A stretch of 64,000 bases of DNA from Candidatus Enterococcus moelleringii (GTDB taxonomy: Bacteria > Bacillota > Bacilli > Lactobacillales > Enterococcaceae). The position numbers and the translations under genes were made by a program. The stretch is from NCBI RefSeq assembly GCF_017377575.1, contig NZ_JAFREM010000013.1:62001-126000 (forward strand), read 5' to 3'. The notes below the pieces were generated by a model. That model was not told the DNA's origin and searched no databases. It saw nothing but the letters and a program-made list of their open reading frames with translations. Below, piece after piece: positions 50,048 through 59,511 of the stretch. Numbering within the stretch: position 1 is the first letter of the stretch; every line of letters begins with the position of its first letter.

Positions 50048-51434
50048 GTACCAAATTATTGCCGCAACAGGTTGTCCAACGGGGATCGCCCATACCTACA
50101 TGGCTCAAGAAGCTTTGGAACAGGCGGCCAAAAAGAAAGGCATCACCATTAAGGTAGAAACCCATGGTCAAGTAGGTGTCGAGAACGAGCTGAGCTCAGA
50201 AGAAATCGCCAATGCCGAAGCGGTAATTATCGCAGCCGATAAGGATGTTCATGCCGAACGTTTTGCCGGAAAACGGATTATTGAGGTTCCAGTTGCTAAA
50301 GGAATCAAGGATGCGGCGCAGTTAATCGATGACGCATTAGCAGGTAAAGGCACCGTTTCTGGTGGAGCACCGGTTCAAGCTGAAGCCGCAGAAAGTGATA
50401 AAAAAGCTGGCGGAATTGGCCATACGATTTACAAAAACCTGATGAATGGCGTTTCTCATATGCTGCCATTTGTAGTTAGCGGCGGGGTATTGATTGCTAT
50501 TTCTTTCCTGTGGGGGATTTATTCGGCTGATCCAGCCAATGCCCAGTACAACGAAATGGCTGCTCGCTTGAATGGCATCGGCAATTTCGCAATGAGTATG
50601 ATGGTGCCGATTTTGTCAGCTTATATTGCTGAAGGAATTGCCAAACGTCCAGGATTAGTGGTCGGATTTGTCGGCGGATTAATTGCCGCTGATGGCGGAA
50701 CAGGGTTCCTTGGAGGGATTGTTTCTGGTTTCCTAGCTGGTTACGTGGTGTTAGGACTCATTAAATTATTGAACCCATTGCCAAAATCTTTGGACGGTTT
50801 GAAAGCAATTTTCTTATATCCAGTTTTAGGTGTTGCAGTAACCGGTCTGGTTATGACGTTTGTTTCTGGGCCGATGTCCAGCATCAATGAAGGCATGATG
50901 AGTTTCCTAGCTGGCTTTGAAAATTCCAGTCCACTAGTTTTAGGAGTTATTGTCGGCTGCATGTGTGCCTTTGATATGGGCGGACCGATTAACAAAGCAG
51001 CTTATGTAACTGGAACCGCACTACTAGCCCAAGGAAATACAACGTTCATGGCTGGCGTTTCGGCAGCCTGTATCGCACCGCCATTAATTACCGGCTTCGC
51101 TGTTCTGCTTTTTGGAAAATATTTCGACAACAGCGAACGCAATGCCGGCTTAGTGAACTTTGTCCTAGGCTCCACTCATATTACTGAAGGCGCGATTCCT
51201 TTTGCGGCGAAAGATCCGTTGCGGGTATTGCCAACAATGATGGTAGGTTCATCCATCGCAGCGGTACTGACTTACATGTTTAAGGTTCAAGTTCCAGCAC
51301 CTCATGGCGGATTTTTAGTCTTGCCAGTGGTTACTCATGGCATGCTATGGGTGGTGTCAATTCTGATCGGCTCAATTGTCGGCGGCGTGATTCTTGGCTT
51401 GATCCAAAAAAATCGCGTCCAGAAAGCTCAATAA
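50040..51434 (+). CDS. PTS fructose-family EIIBC
   Basis: 464 residues. IIB (1-105) with phospho-cysteine in AATGCPTGIAHTYMA; IIC (about 130-455) with MNGVSHMLPFVVSGGVLIAISFL, GGTGFLGGIVSGFLAGY, AFDMGGPINKAAYV and STHITEGAIPFAAKDP. Fructose-type permeases deliver the ketose as its 1-phosphate, consistent with tagatose uptake here. IIA is encoded separately next. Confidence 0.92.
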   Translation: MTKYQIIAATGCPTGIAHTYMAQEALEQAAKKKGITIKVETHGQVGVENELSSEEIANAEAVIIAADKDVHAERFAGKRIIEVPVAKGIKDAAQLIDDALAGKGTVSGGAPVQAEAAESDKKAGGIGHTIYKNLMNGVSHMLPFVVSGGVLIAISFLWGIYSADPANAQYNEMAARLNGIGNFAMSMMVPILSAYIAEGIAKRPGLVVGFVGGLIAADGGTGFLGGIVSGFLAGYVVLGLIKLLNPLPKSLDGLKAIFLYPVLGVAVTGLVMTFVSGPMSSINEGMMSFLAGFENSSPLVLGVIVGCMCAFDMGGPINKAAYVTGTALLAQGNTTFMAGVSAACIAPPLITGFAVLLFGKYFDNSERNAGLVNFVLGSTHITEGAIPFAAKDPLRVLPTMMVGSSIAAVLTYMFKVQVPAPHGGFLVLPVVTHGMLWVVSILIGSIVGGVILGLIQKNRVQKAQ

Positions 51435-51446
51435 GGAGAGAAAAAA

Positions 51447-51899
51447 ATGGTAAACGAAGAATTAATATTTGTTGATCTGGATTTGAAGGATCAAGAAGCA
51501 GTGTTTAACTTTTTGGCCCAAACTATCGTGGAAAAAGGCTATGCCACCGATGCAACGGCTGTTTATGACGCCTTGAAAAAACGTGAAGCCGAAGGAACTA
51601 CCGGCATGATGGACGGTTTTGCGATTCCCCATGCCAAAAGCGATGCGATTCAACAACCAGCAATTATCGTGATTAAACTGAAAAGCGCAATTGACTGGGA
51701 TAGTCTGGATGGCAAACCAACCCAAAACATTATCGCTATGTTCATCCCAACAGCAGAAGGCGGCACGACTCATTTGAAAGTCTTGTCCCAAGTCGCTCGC
51801 ATGCTGATGCAGGAAGACTTTAAGAACCAATTTGCCCAAACCAATTCAACCAACCAGCTGGCTCAATTAATTGCCAGCAAACTAGAAGGAGACAACTAA
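51447..51899 (+). CDS. PTS fructose-family EIIA
   Basis: 150 residues. The phospho-histidine lies in [15 protein letters not shown] near residue 64, and [18 protein letters not shown] follows. Passes phosphate from HPr to the EIIBC upstream. GGAGAG before the ATG. Confidence 0.93.
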   Translation: MVNEELIFVDLDLKDQEAVFNFLAQTIVEKGYATDATAVYDALKKREAEGTTGMMDGFAIPHAKSDAIQQPAIIVIKLKSAIDWDSLDGKPTQNIIAMFIPTAEGGTTHLKVLSQVARMLMQEDFKNQFAQTNSTNQLAQLIASKLEGDN

Positions 51900-51901
51900 T
51901 C

Positions 51902-52891
51902 GTGAAAAAAATGACAGCTGCCCAATACGAAAGCTTGATGAATACTTGTAATCCAGACGGCGTGATCGGTGCCTTAGCCATCGACCAACGTGGAGCTTTG
52001 AAGAAGATGATCGCCAAATACAAAGATGAAGCAACGGATCAAGATATCGAAGACTTCAAAAAAATCGTTTCTGAAGAATTAACGCCCTATGCAACGTCAA
52101 TCTTGCTGGACCCAGAATATGGTTTGCCTGCAGCTAAAGCACGGGCTGAAAGTGCCGGATTATTATTGGCCTACGAAAAAACCGGCTACGATGCATCAAC
52201 TCCGGGACGCTTACCTGATTCATTAAACATCTGGTCAGTAAAACGTCTGAAAGAAGCCGGTGCTGATGCCTGCAAATTCCTGCTATATTATGATGTAGAT
52301 GAATCCGACGAAATTAACGACCAAAAGAAAGCTTACATGGAACGCATCGGATCAGAATGTGTTGCAGAAGAACTTCCATTTTTCCTAGAGTTAGTTTCTT
52401 ATGACGCTAACATCAGTGATGCAGCTTCAAAAGAGTACGCAAAAGTGAAACCCCACAAAGTCAACGACATGATGAAGGAATTTTCTGATCCTCGTTACAA
52501 TGTGGACGTGCTGAAAGTAGAAGTGCCGGTGAACATGAAATTTGTTGAAGGCTACGGCGAAGAAGTTGTTTATACGAAAGACGAAGCTGCGAAACTATTT
52601 GCTGAACAAAGCGAAGCGACTGATTTACCATTCATTTTCTTAAGCGCTGGCGTGAGTGCTGAGTTGTTCCAAGAAACTTTGCGTTTTGCTAAATCTTCCG
52701 GTTCAACCTTTAATGGTGTCTTGTGCGGCCGAGCAACTTGGGCCAACGGCGTAGAACCATTTATCACGAAAGGTGAAGAAGCGGCTCGCGAATGGTTGCG
52801 AACAGTGGGACGGAAGAATATCGATGAGTTGAATGCCGTGTTGCAGGAGACTGCTTCGTCATTGCAGGATAAAGTACAAAAATTGTCATAG
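51902..52891 (+). CDS. lacD: Tagatose-1,6-bisphosphate aldolase, LacD family
   Basis: 329 residues, class [45 protein letters not shown], the Schiff-base lysine in [11 protein letters not shown], and [13 protein letters not shown] are LacD marks. Splits tagatose-1,6-bisphosphate to dihydroxyacetone phosphate and glyceraldehyde-3-phosphate. GTG at 51902 with AAGGAG ten bases upstream. LacA/LacB isomerases are absent, which fits tagatose rather than lactose/galactose as the substrate. Confidence 0.93.
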   Translation: MKKMTAAQYESLMNTCNPDGVIGALAIDQRGALKKMIAKYKDEATDQDIEDFKKIVSEELTPYATSILLDPEYGLPAAKARAESAGLLLAYEKTGYDASTPGRLPDSLNIWSVKRLKEAGADACKFLLYYDVDESDEINDQKKAYMERIGSECVAEELPFFLELVSYDANISDAASKEYAKVKPHKVNDMMKEFSDPRYNVDVLKVEVPVNMKFVEGYGEEVVYTKDEAAKLFAEQSEATDLPFIFLSAGVSAELFQETLRFAKSSGSTFNGVLCGRATWANGVEPFITKGEEAAREWLRTVGRKNIDELNAVLQETASSLQDKVQKLS

Positions 52892-52899
52892 AATAATTT

Positions 52900-52943
52900 A
52901 GAGCTGATCTTTACAGGATAACTGTGAGGGTTGGCTCTTTTTT
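52900..52943 (+). terminator. Terminator of the tagatose operon
   Basis: AGAGC-TGATCTTTACAG arm (52900-52916) pairs, with several G-U, to 52922-52938; T tract follows. The first arm is nearly identical to that of the terminator at 54822. Confidence 0.85.
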
Positions 52944-53171
52944 GTCGTGAATAGCAAATTTTTTTAAAAGCCTTTTAAAAAAATATTTAGAACAAGTGGT
53001 TAGTAGCGGACTAAAGTAATATAGTATTAGTAGTTAAGTGTTTATAATAGTAGTTTTTATCAAACCAAACGTATAAAAATGAAAACGGTTGAAGGTGAGG
53101 TAAGTTGGATAAATTATATAAAGATGCTCACCGATCGCATAAAAGATGGTTCTGATTAAGGAGGAAAACGA

Positions 53172-54356
53172 ATGATGTTACTAGAGGGGAAATTCAATCA
53201 AGCAAAGGTATTCACCGAAGAAGTTGAAGAGACCGCCAAATCTCAAATTATCGAAATGCTGGATCAAGAATTTGTAAAAAATGAAACGGTGAGAATTATG
53301 CCAGATGTTCATGCAGGAAAAGGCTCAACGATCGGAACAACTATGACCATCAGCAATCAGAAAGTTGTCCCGAATCTCGTAGGGGTAGACATTGGTTGCG
53401 GAATCAGTGTGTATGATTTAGGCGACATTGGCGATCCTAACTGGACCAAACTAGATAAGGTCATAGCCGAATTTGTTCCCTCGGGAAATAAGGTCAGAAA
53501 CAAAATGGTCAGTGATCCGTTTGGTTTCAACCAGTTGTCTTTTGATTTGTTCAATGAAAATCGAATCCAACTATCAAAAGGAACACTGGGCGGTGGGAAT
53601 CATTTTATTGAAATCTCAAAGTCAGGTGACAGCTATTTCCTGATGATTCATTCAGGCTCAAGGAATTTAGGCGTTCAAGTAGCGAAACACCACCAAGATG
53701 CGGCCATCAACTACCACAAGAACGATGTATACGATAAAAAAGCATTAATCAAATAATTGAAAAAAGAAGGTCGAGAAAAAGAAATTGAGGCTGAGCTTAA
53801 AAAAATAAAGCCAATCGCTTTTAATAAAGATCTGGCCTTTTTGGAGGGAGACCTGCTTGATGCCTATTTGAACGACATGGCGATTGCGCAAAAATTTGCG
53901 ATTGAAAATCGGGCCCTGATGGCAGCGATGATAATCGATAAAATGGGGTGGCAGCCAATAGATTCCTTTGACTCGATCCACAACTATATTGATTTAGCTA
54001 ACGGCATTCTGAGAAAAGGAGCAACCGATGCTTCAAAAGGAACGCGGCTAGTTATTCCTTTGAATATGCGGGATGGTGCGATTATTGCTGTTGGAAAAGG
54101 GAATCAAGATTGGAATTGTTCTGCACCCCATGGAGCTGGCAGGGTGATGTCCCGTACTAAAGCCAAAGAACTGGTTAGTTTTAGCGACTTTGAAGAGTCG
54201 ATGAAAGGTATTTATTCTACGTCGGTGGTGAAGTCAACGATCGATGAATCTCCCTTTGCCTACAAGAAATCTCACAGCATCATCGACAATATTCAAGATA
54301 CGGTTGAAATTCAAGATATTGTTAAGCCGGTTTATAATTTCAAAGCACACGATTAG
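53172..54356 (+). pseudogene. rtcB: RtcB-type RNA ligase gene with one in-frame stop
   Basis: A single frame of 395 codons (about the length of short bacterial RtcB) is interrupted by TAA at 53754-53756. First part (194 aa): RIMPDVHAGKG, NLVGVDIGCGISVYDLGD with the metal cysteine, GGGNHFIEI and MIHSGSRNLG. Second part: NDMAIAQKFAIENR, DSIHNYIDL, and CSAPHGAGRVMSRTKA with the guanylylated histidine. All catalytic elements are otherwise present. RtcB seals 2',3'-cyclic phosphate and 5'-OH RNA ends with GTP. A CAA to TAA change is the simplest origin; restart at the TTG after the stop would give only a fragment. AAGGAGG before the ATG at 53172. Confidence 0.88.
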
Positions 54357-54424
54357 TTCATTGATAGCGGGTCGGTGGAGAAAAGAAAGATAGTCAAATT
54401 CCAAAATTTGGAGGAGGAGAAAAG

Positions 54425-54778
54425 ATGACACACTGCATTAACTTAAACATTCACTACACGATACCGGATGAACTATGGGATAAGGTCTTAGCAGTTTTTC
54501 GATCCATGCCTTATTGGACAGAAAGTAGCGAGGGCACCCATTGGTTTGGTCCAGACATAGATTTATCGACATCTGTTGAGCCTGGGGGCATTCAAATATA
54601 TGGCACGATGCCTGACGAAATTTGGACAGAATGGTACAGCAGCTTAAAAGAAAAATTGACTAATGCATTGGGCTACGAAATCGGTGAACCTGAGGATGGA
54701 TACGAGTTCAAATATTGGGATACAAGAGAGAATACTTTGAGAAAAATCCTACGAAAATTTCTTCGCTTCGGCGATTAA
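54425..54778 (+). CDS. Hypothetical protein, 117 aa
   Basis: 117 residues rich in W, E and Y: MTHCINLNIHYTIPDELWDKV, PYWTESSEGTHWFGPD, GYEFKYWDTRENTLRKI. GAGGAGGAG upstream of the ATG. It follows the broken rtcB by 68 bases and ends before a terminator. Could be an immunity-type or other accessory protein; no family recognised. Confidence 0.7.
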   Translation: MTHCINLNIHYTIPDELWDKVLAVFRSMPYWTESSEGTHWFGPDIDLSTSVEPGGIQIYGTMPDEIWTEWYSSLKEKLTNALGYEIGEPEDGYEFKYWDTRENTLRKILRKFLRFGD

Positions 54779-54821
54779 CATTTATGATTGGCTGGTTATA
54801 AAAGATACAATCTAATATTTT

Positions 54822-54864
54822 AGAGCTGACTTTTACAGTAGGACTGTAAAGATCAGCTCTTTTT
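54822..54864 (+). terminator. Terminator, near copy of that at 52900
   Basis: AGAGCTGACTTTTACAG arm pairs with CTGTAAAGATCAGCTCT, then TTTT. The loop and arms closely resemble the terminator at 52900-52943. Confidence 0.88.
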
Positions 54865-54947
54865 AACCATTTCGCCAGCCACCTTCCACTATTGCAGAAT
54901 AGAATCAGGTATAATAAGGAAAATATCTCGATGAAAGGGTGAATGCC

Positions 54948-55943
54948 TTGCGTTTGATCCATCTAAACCAAGTAATGAAACAAGAAAATAATCAGTCGAT
55001 TTTGAAAAATATCACGCTGGAAATCAATCAAGCCGATCAGATCGGAATCAAAATGACCCAAAAAGAAAGTCGGCTGTTGTTTGAATTGCTGCTGGGCAAA
55101 CTGACACCTTCCAGCGGAACGATTGAGCGCCAGACCAAGTCCGTCATTTCCGAACTGAAGACAGATGAACTTTACGATTTTATGACTGTGAGCACCTACC
55201 TGAAGTTCTTTAAAAAACTTGCTGGCTTTCCCTCAGAATTGGAACCCCACATCGAAGCTTTTTCCCTATTAGATGTTTGGGAGAAAAAGATCAAGTCCTT
55301 GAACCGCGATCAGAAAAAACGGGTGAGTTTGTTTCGACTGTTTTTATTCCAGCCGGAGCTGCTGCTGATTGAAAGTCCCTTGACCAATTTAACTGATGAG
55401 GGAATCGAATTGTACTTGAAAGCTTTGCGTCACGTTCGCCAGCAAAAAACGGCGTGCCTGTTTACGGCTTACTATGTGGAAGAGCTTTTATTGCTTAGCG
55501 AGGAGATTTATCGTTATCAGAAAAATACGGGCCTGGAAAAAACCGACTTAACTTCGGAGGACGCACCAGTCTTTAATGAAGCTGAAAAAGCTAATTCCCA
55601 ACCAAAAAGTGTCTTTAAGGTGGCGTGCAAGCTGGCAGATAAAACGATCTTTTTTAGTCCTAATGAAATTGACTACATCGAAAGCATCAATAGCGTCAGC
55701 AACATTCGAATCGGTGAGGAATATTTTCCTTCCGTTTTGACCATGGCTGAGCTGGAAGGGCGGCTGGCGAATTTCGGATTTTTCCGCTGCCATCGTTCCT
55801 ATTTAGTAAACTTGCAGCGAATTTCTGAGCTGATCAGTTACTCCAAAAACAGCTACACCTTGATTTTGAAAGGTTCCTCCACCGGAAAGCTGCCTTTGTC
55901 GCGCTCCCGATTAGAGGAAATGAAGCAATTAATTGAATTTTAG
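54948..55943 (+). CDS. Degenerate ABC ATPase-like domain fused to LytTR
   Basis: 331 residues. Residues 1-205 follow an ABC ATPase (QSILKNITLEINQADQIGI, LLGKLTPSSGTI, KFFKKLAGFPSEL, LLLIESPLTNL), but Walker A is lost (KMTQKESRLL replaces GxxGxGKS) and the signature reads KSLNRDQKKRVSL, so ATP hydrolysis is unlikely. Residues about 225-331 form a LytTR DNA-binding domain (DYIESINSVSNIRI, FFRCHRSYLVNLQRI, LPLSRSRLEEMKQLI). TTG start at 54948, six to eight bases after AAAGGGTG. It probably regulates the ABC exporter downstream, perhaps by contacting it. Confidence 0.85.
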   Translation: MRLIHLNQVMKQENNQSILKNITLEINQADQIGIKMTQKESRLLFELLLGKLTPSSGTIERQTKSVISELKTDELYDFMTVSTYLKFFKKLAGFPSELEPHIEAFSLLDVWEKKIKSLNRDQKKRVSLFRLFLFQPELLLIESPLTNLTDEGIELYLKALRHVRQQKTACLFTAYYVEELLLLSEEIYRYQKNTGLEKTDLTSEDAPVFNEAEKANSQPKSVFKVACKLADKTIFFSPNEIDYIESINSVSNIRIGEEYFPSVLTMAELEGRLANFGFFRCHRSYLVNLQRISELISYSKNSYTLILKGSSTGKLPLSRSRLEEMKQLIEF

Positions 55944-55945
55944 CG

Positions 55946-56015
55946 GTACATTTCGGCGGAAAAACGACTGATTTCCACCTTGAATCAGTACATTTGGGGC
56001 ATTTTCAGTACTATT
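55946..56015 (+). promoter_or_regulatory. Phased direct repeats before the ABC exporter (LytTR sites?)
   Basis: GTACATTT occurs at 55946-55953 and 55988-55995, and a weaker GTACTATT at 56008-56015. The start-to-start distances are 42 and 20 bases, close to four and two helical turns. They lie between the LytTR gene and the exporter, where LytTR proteins usually bind direct repeats. Confidence 0.5.
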
Positions 56016-56117
56016 CAGCGAAATTTTACGTCTTTTTCCAGTTTGTTCACTAAGATGGGGTTAGAGATCAGCGGGACCAGCTGATCGTCTAACTATCTTA
56101 AAGGAGCGAAAAAGCAA

Positions 56118-56972
56118 ATGGAAAGTACCCCTGTAATTCAAGTCAAACATTTGGCTAAGCAGTTCAAAAAAGAAACCGCGTTAAAAGATATCAGCTTCTC
56201 AATTCAAGCCGGCGAAATTTTCGGCTTCCTGGGACCATCTGGTGCAGGCAAAACCACAACCATCAAAATCCTAACGGGCCAGCTGACTCAGAGTGCCGGT
56301 CAAGCATCGGTTTTAGGAAAAGCGGTGGAACAGATGGATGAAAGTATTTATCAGCAGGTGGGGATCGTCACCGATAATAGCGGCATTTACGAACGATTGA
56401 GTGTCTATCAAAATCTGGCATTTTTTGCTCGCTTATTAGGCGTGGAAAAACGACGCATTGATGAGCTGTTAGAACGAGTCGGTTTGCAGGATCAAGCGAA
56501 GAAGCCTGCCGCAAAATTGTCTAAAGGAATGAAGCAGCGCCTGATCCTAGCTAGAGCAATTTTGCATGAGCCTAAAGTCCTCTTTTTAGATGAACCCACC
56601 AATGGACTTGATCCAAGTACAGCTGAGGCGGTTCACACTTTACTGCTGGAATTAAAACAAAAAGGTACGGCCATTTTTCTAACCACTCACAATATGGAGG
56701 AAGCCACTAAGCTGTGCGATCGCATTGCTTTGTTAAATGAGGGTTTGATTGTCGAAAGCGGCTCACCGAAAGCAATTTGTTTGAAATTTAATCGCAAACG
56801 ATATTATCAAGTGGTATTGAAGGATGAAGGGGAACTGACGCTGCCTCATACTGCTGAAACGAAAGCCAAAATTGATCAATGGGTGGCTGATGATCGTCTG
56901 TTATCGATCCATTCTTGTGAGCCAACGTTGGAAAAAGTCTTTTTAGAGGTAACTGGGAGGGATTTAGTATGA
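56118..56972 (+). CDS. ABC transporter ATP-binding protein
   Basis: 284 residues. Walker A GPSGAGKTTT near 42, signature LSKGMKQRL near 137, Walker B VLFLDEPTNGLDPST, H-loop LTTHN. The last 70 residues form the extra C-terminal region usual in drug/lantibiotic-type exporters. AAAGGAG before the ATG. Its stop overlaps the permease start. With the LytTR-ABC fusion upstream this is a three-gene regulated export module. Confidence 0.92.
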   Translation: MESTPVIQVKHLAKQFKKETALKDISFSIQAGEIFGFLGPSGAGKTTTIKILTGQLTQSAGQASVLGKAVEQMDESIYQQVGIVTDNSGIYERLSVYQNLAFFARLLGVEKRRIDELLERVGLQDQAKKPAAKLSKGMKQRLILARAILHEPKVLFLDEPTNGLDPSTAEAVHTLLLELKQKGTAIFLTTHNMEEATKLCDRIALLNEGLIVESGSPKAICLKFNRKRYYQVVLKDEGELTLPHTAETKAKIDQWVADDRLLSIHSCEPTLEKVFLEVTGRDLV

Positions 56973-57718
56973 GATTATCATTGAGAAAAATCGACGCCAT
57001 CTTTTGGATGAAGCTGCAGGCTATTACGAAAAACATGAGTATTATGATAGGACCGATCATGGCGATAGGTATTGTATTGTTAATGAAAGCGGTGATGCCG
57101 GAGGTGGATGCCAGTGAAGGTGGAATCCAATTTTCTAAAGGGCCATTTTTGCTGAGTTTTGGCTTGCTCTTTAATAATGTGATGGGTGGCATGATGATGA
57201 GCAGTCATCCCTTAGCTGAAGAAAAAGAGAAGAATACGCTGCGGGTCTTAATGACTTCTTCCGTGAAGGGCGGGGAATTCTTTATCGGCAGTATGCTGCC
57301 ATCTTTATTGATATTATTCGTCGTCAATCTTCTTTTGATTCCTGTTAGTGGAGTAGCATTTTCCCAAATCCAGCTGCCAACCTATCTTTTTCTAACAACC
57401 ATGACCAGCTTAATCACCATTTTAATGGGTTACATCATCGGAATTGTTGCGAAAAATCAAGCACAGGCCAATTTGGTAGGAACGCCGATTATGCTAGCAT
57501 TAACAATGATTCCATCGTTTAGTGGTTTTCATGCGAATATAAGTAAAATTTCCAGCTACACTTACTCAGGAGTATTGTCGAAATATACGCAGAGCGCGTT
57601 TTCTCCAGAAAAATATCAGTGGAATAGTAAGGATCTCGGCGTTCTATTCGCTTGGTTCGTTGTTTGTTTAGGCTTGTTCATTTATGCCTATAAGAAGAAT
57701 GGGTTGGATGGCGAGTAG
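56969..57718 (+). CDS. ABC-2 type permease
   Basis: 249 residues with six predicted helices: one at 20-42, then GPFLLSFGLLFNNVMGGMMMS, LPSLLILFVVNLLLIPVSGV, TTMTSLITILMGYIIGIV, a middle segment, and a terminal helix (GVLFAWFVVCLGLFIYAYKK). EEKEKNTLRVLMTS is the ABC-2 coupling loop. Partner of the ATPase upstream (four-base overlap). Substrate unknown. Confidence 0.9.
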   Translation: MRLSLRKIDAIFWMKLQAITKNMSIMIGPIMAIGIVLLMKAVMPEVDASEGGIQFSKGPFLLSFGLLFNNVMGGMMMSSHPLAEEKEKNTLRVLMTSSVKGGEFFIGSMLPSLLILFVVNLLLIPVSGVAFSQIQLPTYLFLTTMTSLITILMGYIIGIVAKNQAQANLVGTPIMLALTMIPSFSGFHANISKISSYTYSGVLSKYTQSAFSPEKYQWNSKDLGVLFAWFVVCLGLFIYAYKKNGLDGE

Positions 57719-57756
57719 CAGATTTTATTCCAATATAAATGGGAGGCCTAAAAACG

Positions 57757-58461
57757 ATGGAAAATAATAGGGTGATAAATAGAGGAAACAGTGCTTCTAT
57801 AAGTGAAGTGTGTTTACCAGTAATCGAGTTGACTATGCTAAGATATGAGAACTTATTTTATTATTATGCGGATGAACCACTCACTGTTCTCGTTTCACAA
57901 GCAAACAATGAAAAAGAAGAGTTCCGTCGAGTTTTTAGGGTAATTTGCCAAATGCTTGACGGTGACTCGTTTGCTTGGTCGATATACGCCGGAGATTTAG
58001 AAGAACTTGATCACATCGTAGTAAGAAAAGTAGTTTGGCATTACTCTATGGATAAAAAGAACGTAATAGAACGGGCACGATTTGAACGAGAAAAGTTGCT
58101 GACACAGTACCCATCGATCGAAACAGAAACAATATATTTGAAAAATAATTTGTGGAAAGAAACAGTGGTTGCACAGCTGGCAACTTTAGATGAAGAGTTG
58201 ACTAGAGGCATAACTTTACGTGACAATGATCATCCTGATTACTCTCGTATCCACACAAACATTGGTAGATGGTATGACTGGGGGAAAATTGAATTGGCAT
58301 TCTCACCCTTGAAGGTCAATGAAGAGATTGAGAGGAAAATTTCTAGTATTATAGAGACTATCGATCAATCAATTAAAAATCAAACGATGCAAGTACTGGA
58401 GATTCTTCTCAATTACAGTATCCCGCCAACAGTTTTTAAACATTATAGCGAAGGGGACTAA
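57757..58461 (+). CDS. Hypothetical protein, 234 aa
   Basis: 234 residues, GGGAGG before the ATG at 57757. Helix-rich and charged: SEVCLPVIELTMLRYENLFYYY, LDHIVVRKVVWHYSMDKKN, KLLTQYPSIETETIYL, IERKISSIIETIDQSI. More AT-rich codons than the ABC genes before it. No family recognised. It may be a partner of the small broken frame that follows. Confidence 0.65.
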   Translation: MENNRVINRGNSASISEVCLPVIELTMLRYENLFYYYADEPLTVLVSQANNEKEEFRRVFRVICQMLDGDSFAWSIYAGDLEELDHIVVRKVVWHYSMDKKNVIERARFEREKLLTQYPSIETETIYLKNNLWKETVVAQLATLDEELTRGITLRDNDHPDYSRIHTNIGRWYDWGKIELAFSPLKVNEEIERKISSIIETIDQSIKNQTMQVLEILLNYSIPPTVFKHYSEGD

Positions 58462-58464
58462 CTT

Positions 58465-58614
58465 GTGTTTCTCAGAATCACTAAATCCAATCCGATATTC
58501 AGAAACGAAAAAGGACATTATCTTAAAGATGATTGGATCGCACTTTGTGATATGGATTAGTTCGGTGTAGTTTATTTCAAAGATCTCCTTCCTATATATG
58601 GTATAAAACTATAA
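58465..58614 (+). pseudogene. Small gene broken by an in-frame TAG
   Basis: A GTG at 58465, nine bases after AAGGGG, opens 31 codons (FLRITKSNPIF ... WIALCDMD) to TAG at 58558. The same frame continues without a stop for 17 more codons (FGVVYFKDLLPIYGIKL) to TAA. Composition on both sides of the TAG is protein-like, so a CAG to TAG change in a 49-codon gene is plausible. No family recognised. Confidence 0.4.
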
Positions 58615-58647
58615 TACGCGGAAGCTATAAACAGTATAAGTAGCTAC

Positions 58648-58682
58648 GAAAAAAGCAAGTACATCCATACCTGCTTTTTTTC
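58648..58682. terminator. Intrinsic terminator
   Basis: AAAAAAGCA / TGCTTTTTT stem around 58649-58680, usable in both directions. Confidence 0.7.
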
Positions 58683-58755
58683 GCAGCGACAACCAAACTT
58701 GAGAAAGAACCCGTTTATTGAGTAAGCCGCTTATTTGTTCCGATTTATTAAAAAA

Positions 58756-59511
58756 CTACTCTAATAATTCCCCAATAAACGCACTATACGCATCCTTCAT
58801 CGGTAAATCATAATCCACTACCAATTTACGACGCGTCGTTTTGCTGGGGTCCTTTGTGACTGGATTAAAGCCGATCTTTTCTTCCTGTTTCCAGTAAACA
58901 CCGATTCCGCGTTTTTGCCAATTTGGTAGTTCATTAAAGTTTATGCCGTTCTGGAAAAGAAATTCATTTTTCTCGCTGACAGATAGTCCTTCCAAATAGC
59001 TTGTTGCTTTTGCGACATTAACACCTTGCTTTCTCTGGAGCCAATAACAATGAGCGTTTAACGCATTGCGGCTGGCATCTTCGTTGCGCCAACGAAAATA
59101 ATCAATTACCGCGCTTTTTGTCGGAAGCTCTGAAATTCGACAGTCAAATGCTCCAATCGAGCCTAAAAGCAAAGAGAATTTAGCACTAGCTTCACCCGCT
59201 AAAATTGAGTTGTATTTTCGTGTTTTCCGGCTGAAGGCGGATTCATTTAAGCTGAATAATAACGAAATCTCGTCACTTTCTGTGTAGCCGTAAACAACAT
59301 GAAAACCACAATTCATCAAATGCTTCACTGTATCTACCATGTAATCACGAAAACGTTCATCAAATGGTGCTTCAAATTTTTCCCGATCCTTCGTTAATGT
59401 TGTGAAATTTCGCCCATCGATCCGGGCAACCATATACATTTCTGGCAAAACAATGTGATCTTGATTCGTTTCATAAATTCGCATTTTAGCGTCTAACTCA
59501 CTGAACTTCAT
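58756..59511 (-). CDS. Thg1-like 3'-5' RNA polymerase (tRNA-His guanylyltransferase family)
   Basis: 251 residues. The catalytic domain carries YMVARIDGRNFTTLTKD (first metal Asp), GFHVVYGYTESDEISLLF (second carboxylate pair) and AFDCRISELP, then YFRWRNEDASRNALNAHCYW, the Thg1 family signature. Bacterial Thg1-like proteins add nucleotides to 5' ends of truncated tRNAs in a template-dependent 3'-5' reaction, so tRNA repair is the probable role. Its ATG overlaps the end of the kinase-like gene upstream by 14 bases. Confidence 0.93.
   Translation of the reverse strand: MKFSELDAKMRIYETNQDHIVLPEMYMVARIDGRNFTTLTKDREKFEAPFDERFRDYMVDTVKHLMNCGFHVVYGYTESDEISLLFSLNESAFSRKTRKYNSILAGEASAKFSLLLGSIGAFDCRISELPTKSAVIDYFRWRNEDASRNALNAHCYWLQRKQGVNVAKATSYLEGLSVSEKNEFLFQNGINFNELPNWQKRGIGVYWKQEEKIGFNPVTKDPSKTTRRKLVVDYDLPMKDAYSAFIGELLE

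Noticed and set aside
53754-53756. Recoding at the rtcB stop
   Set aside because: The codon is TAA, not TGA, so the tRNA-Sec cannot read it, and no frameshift signal is visible; a nonsense change is simpler.
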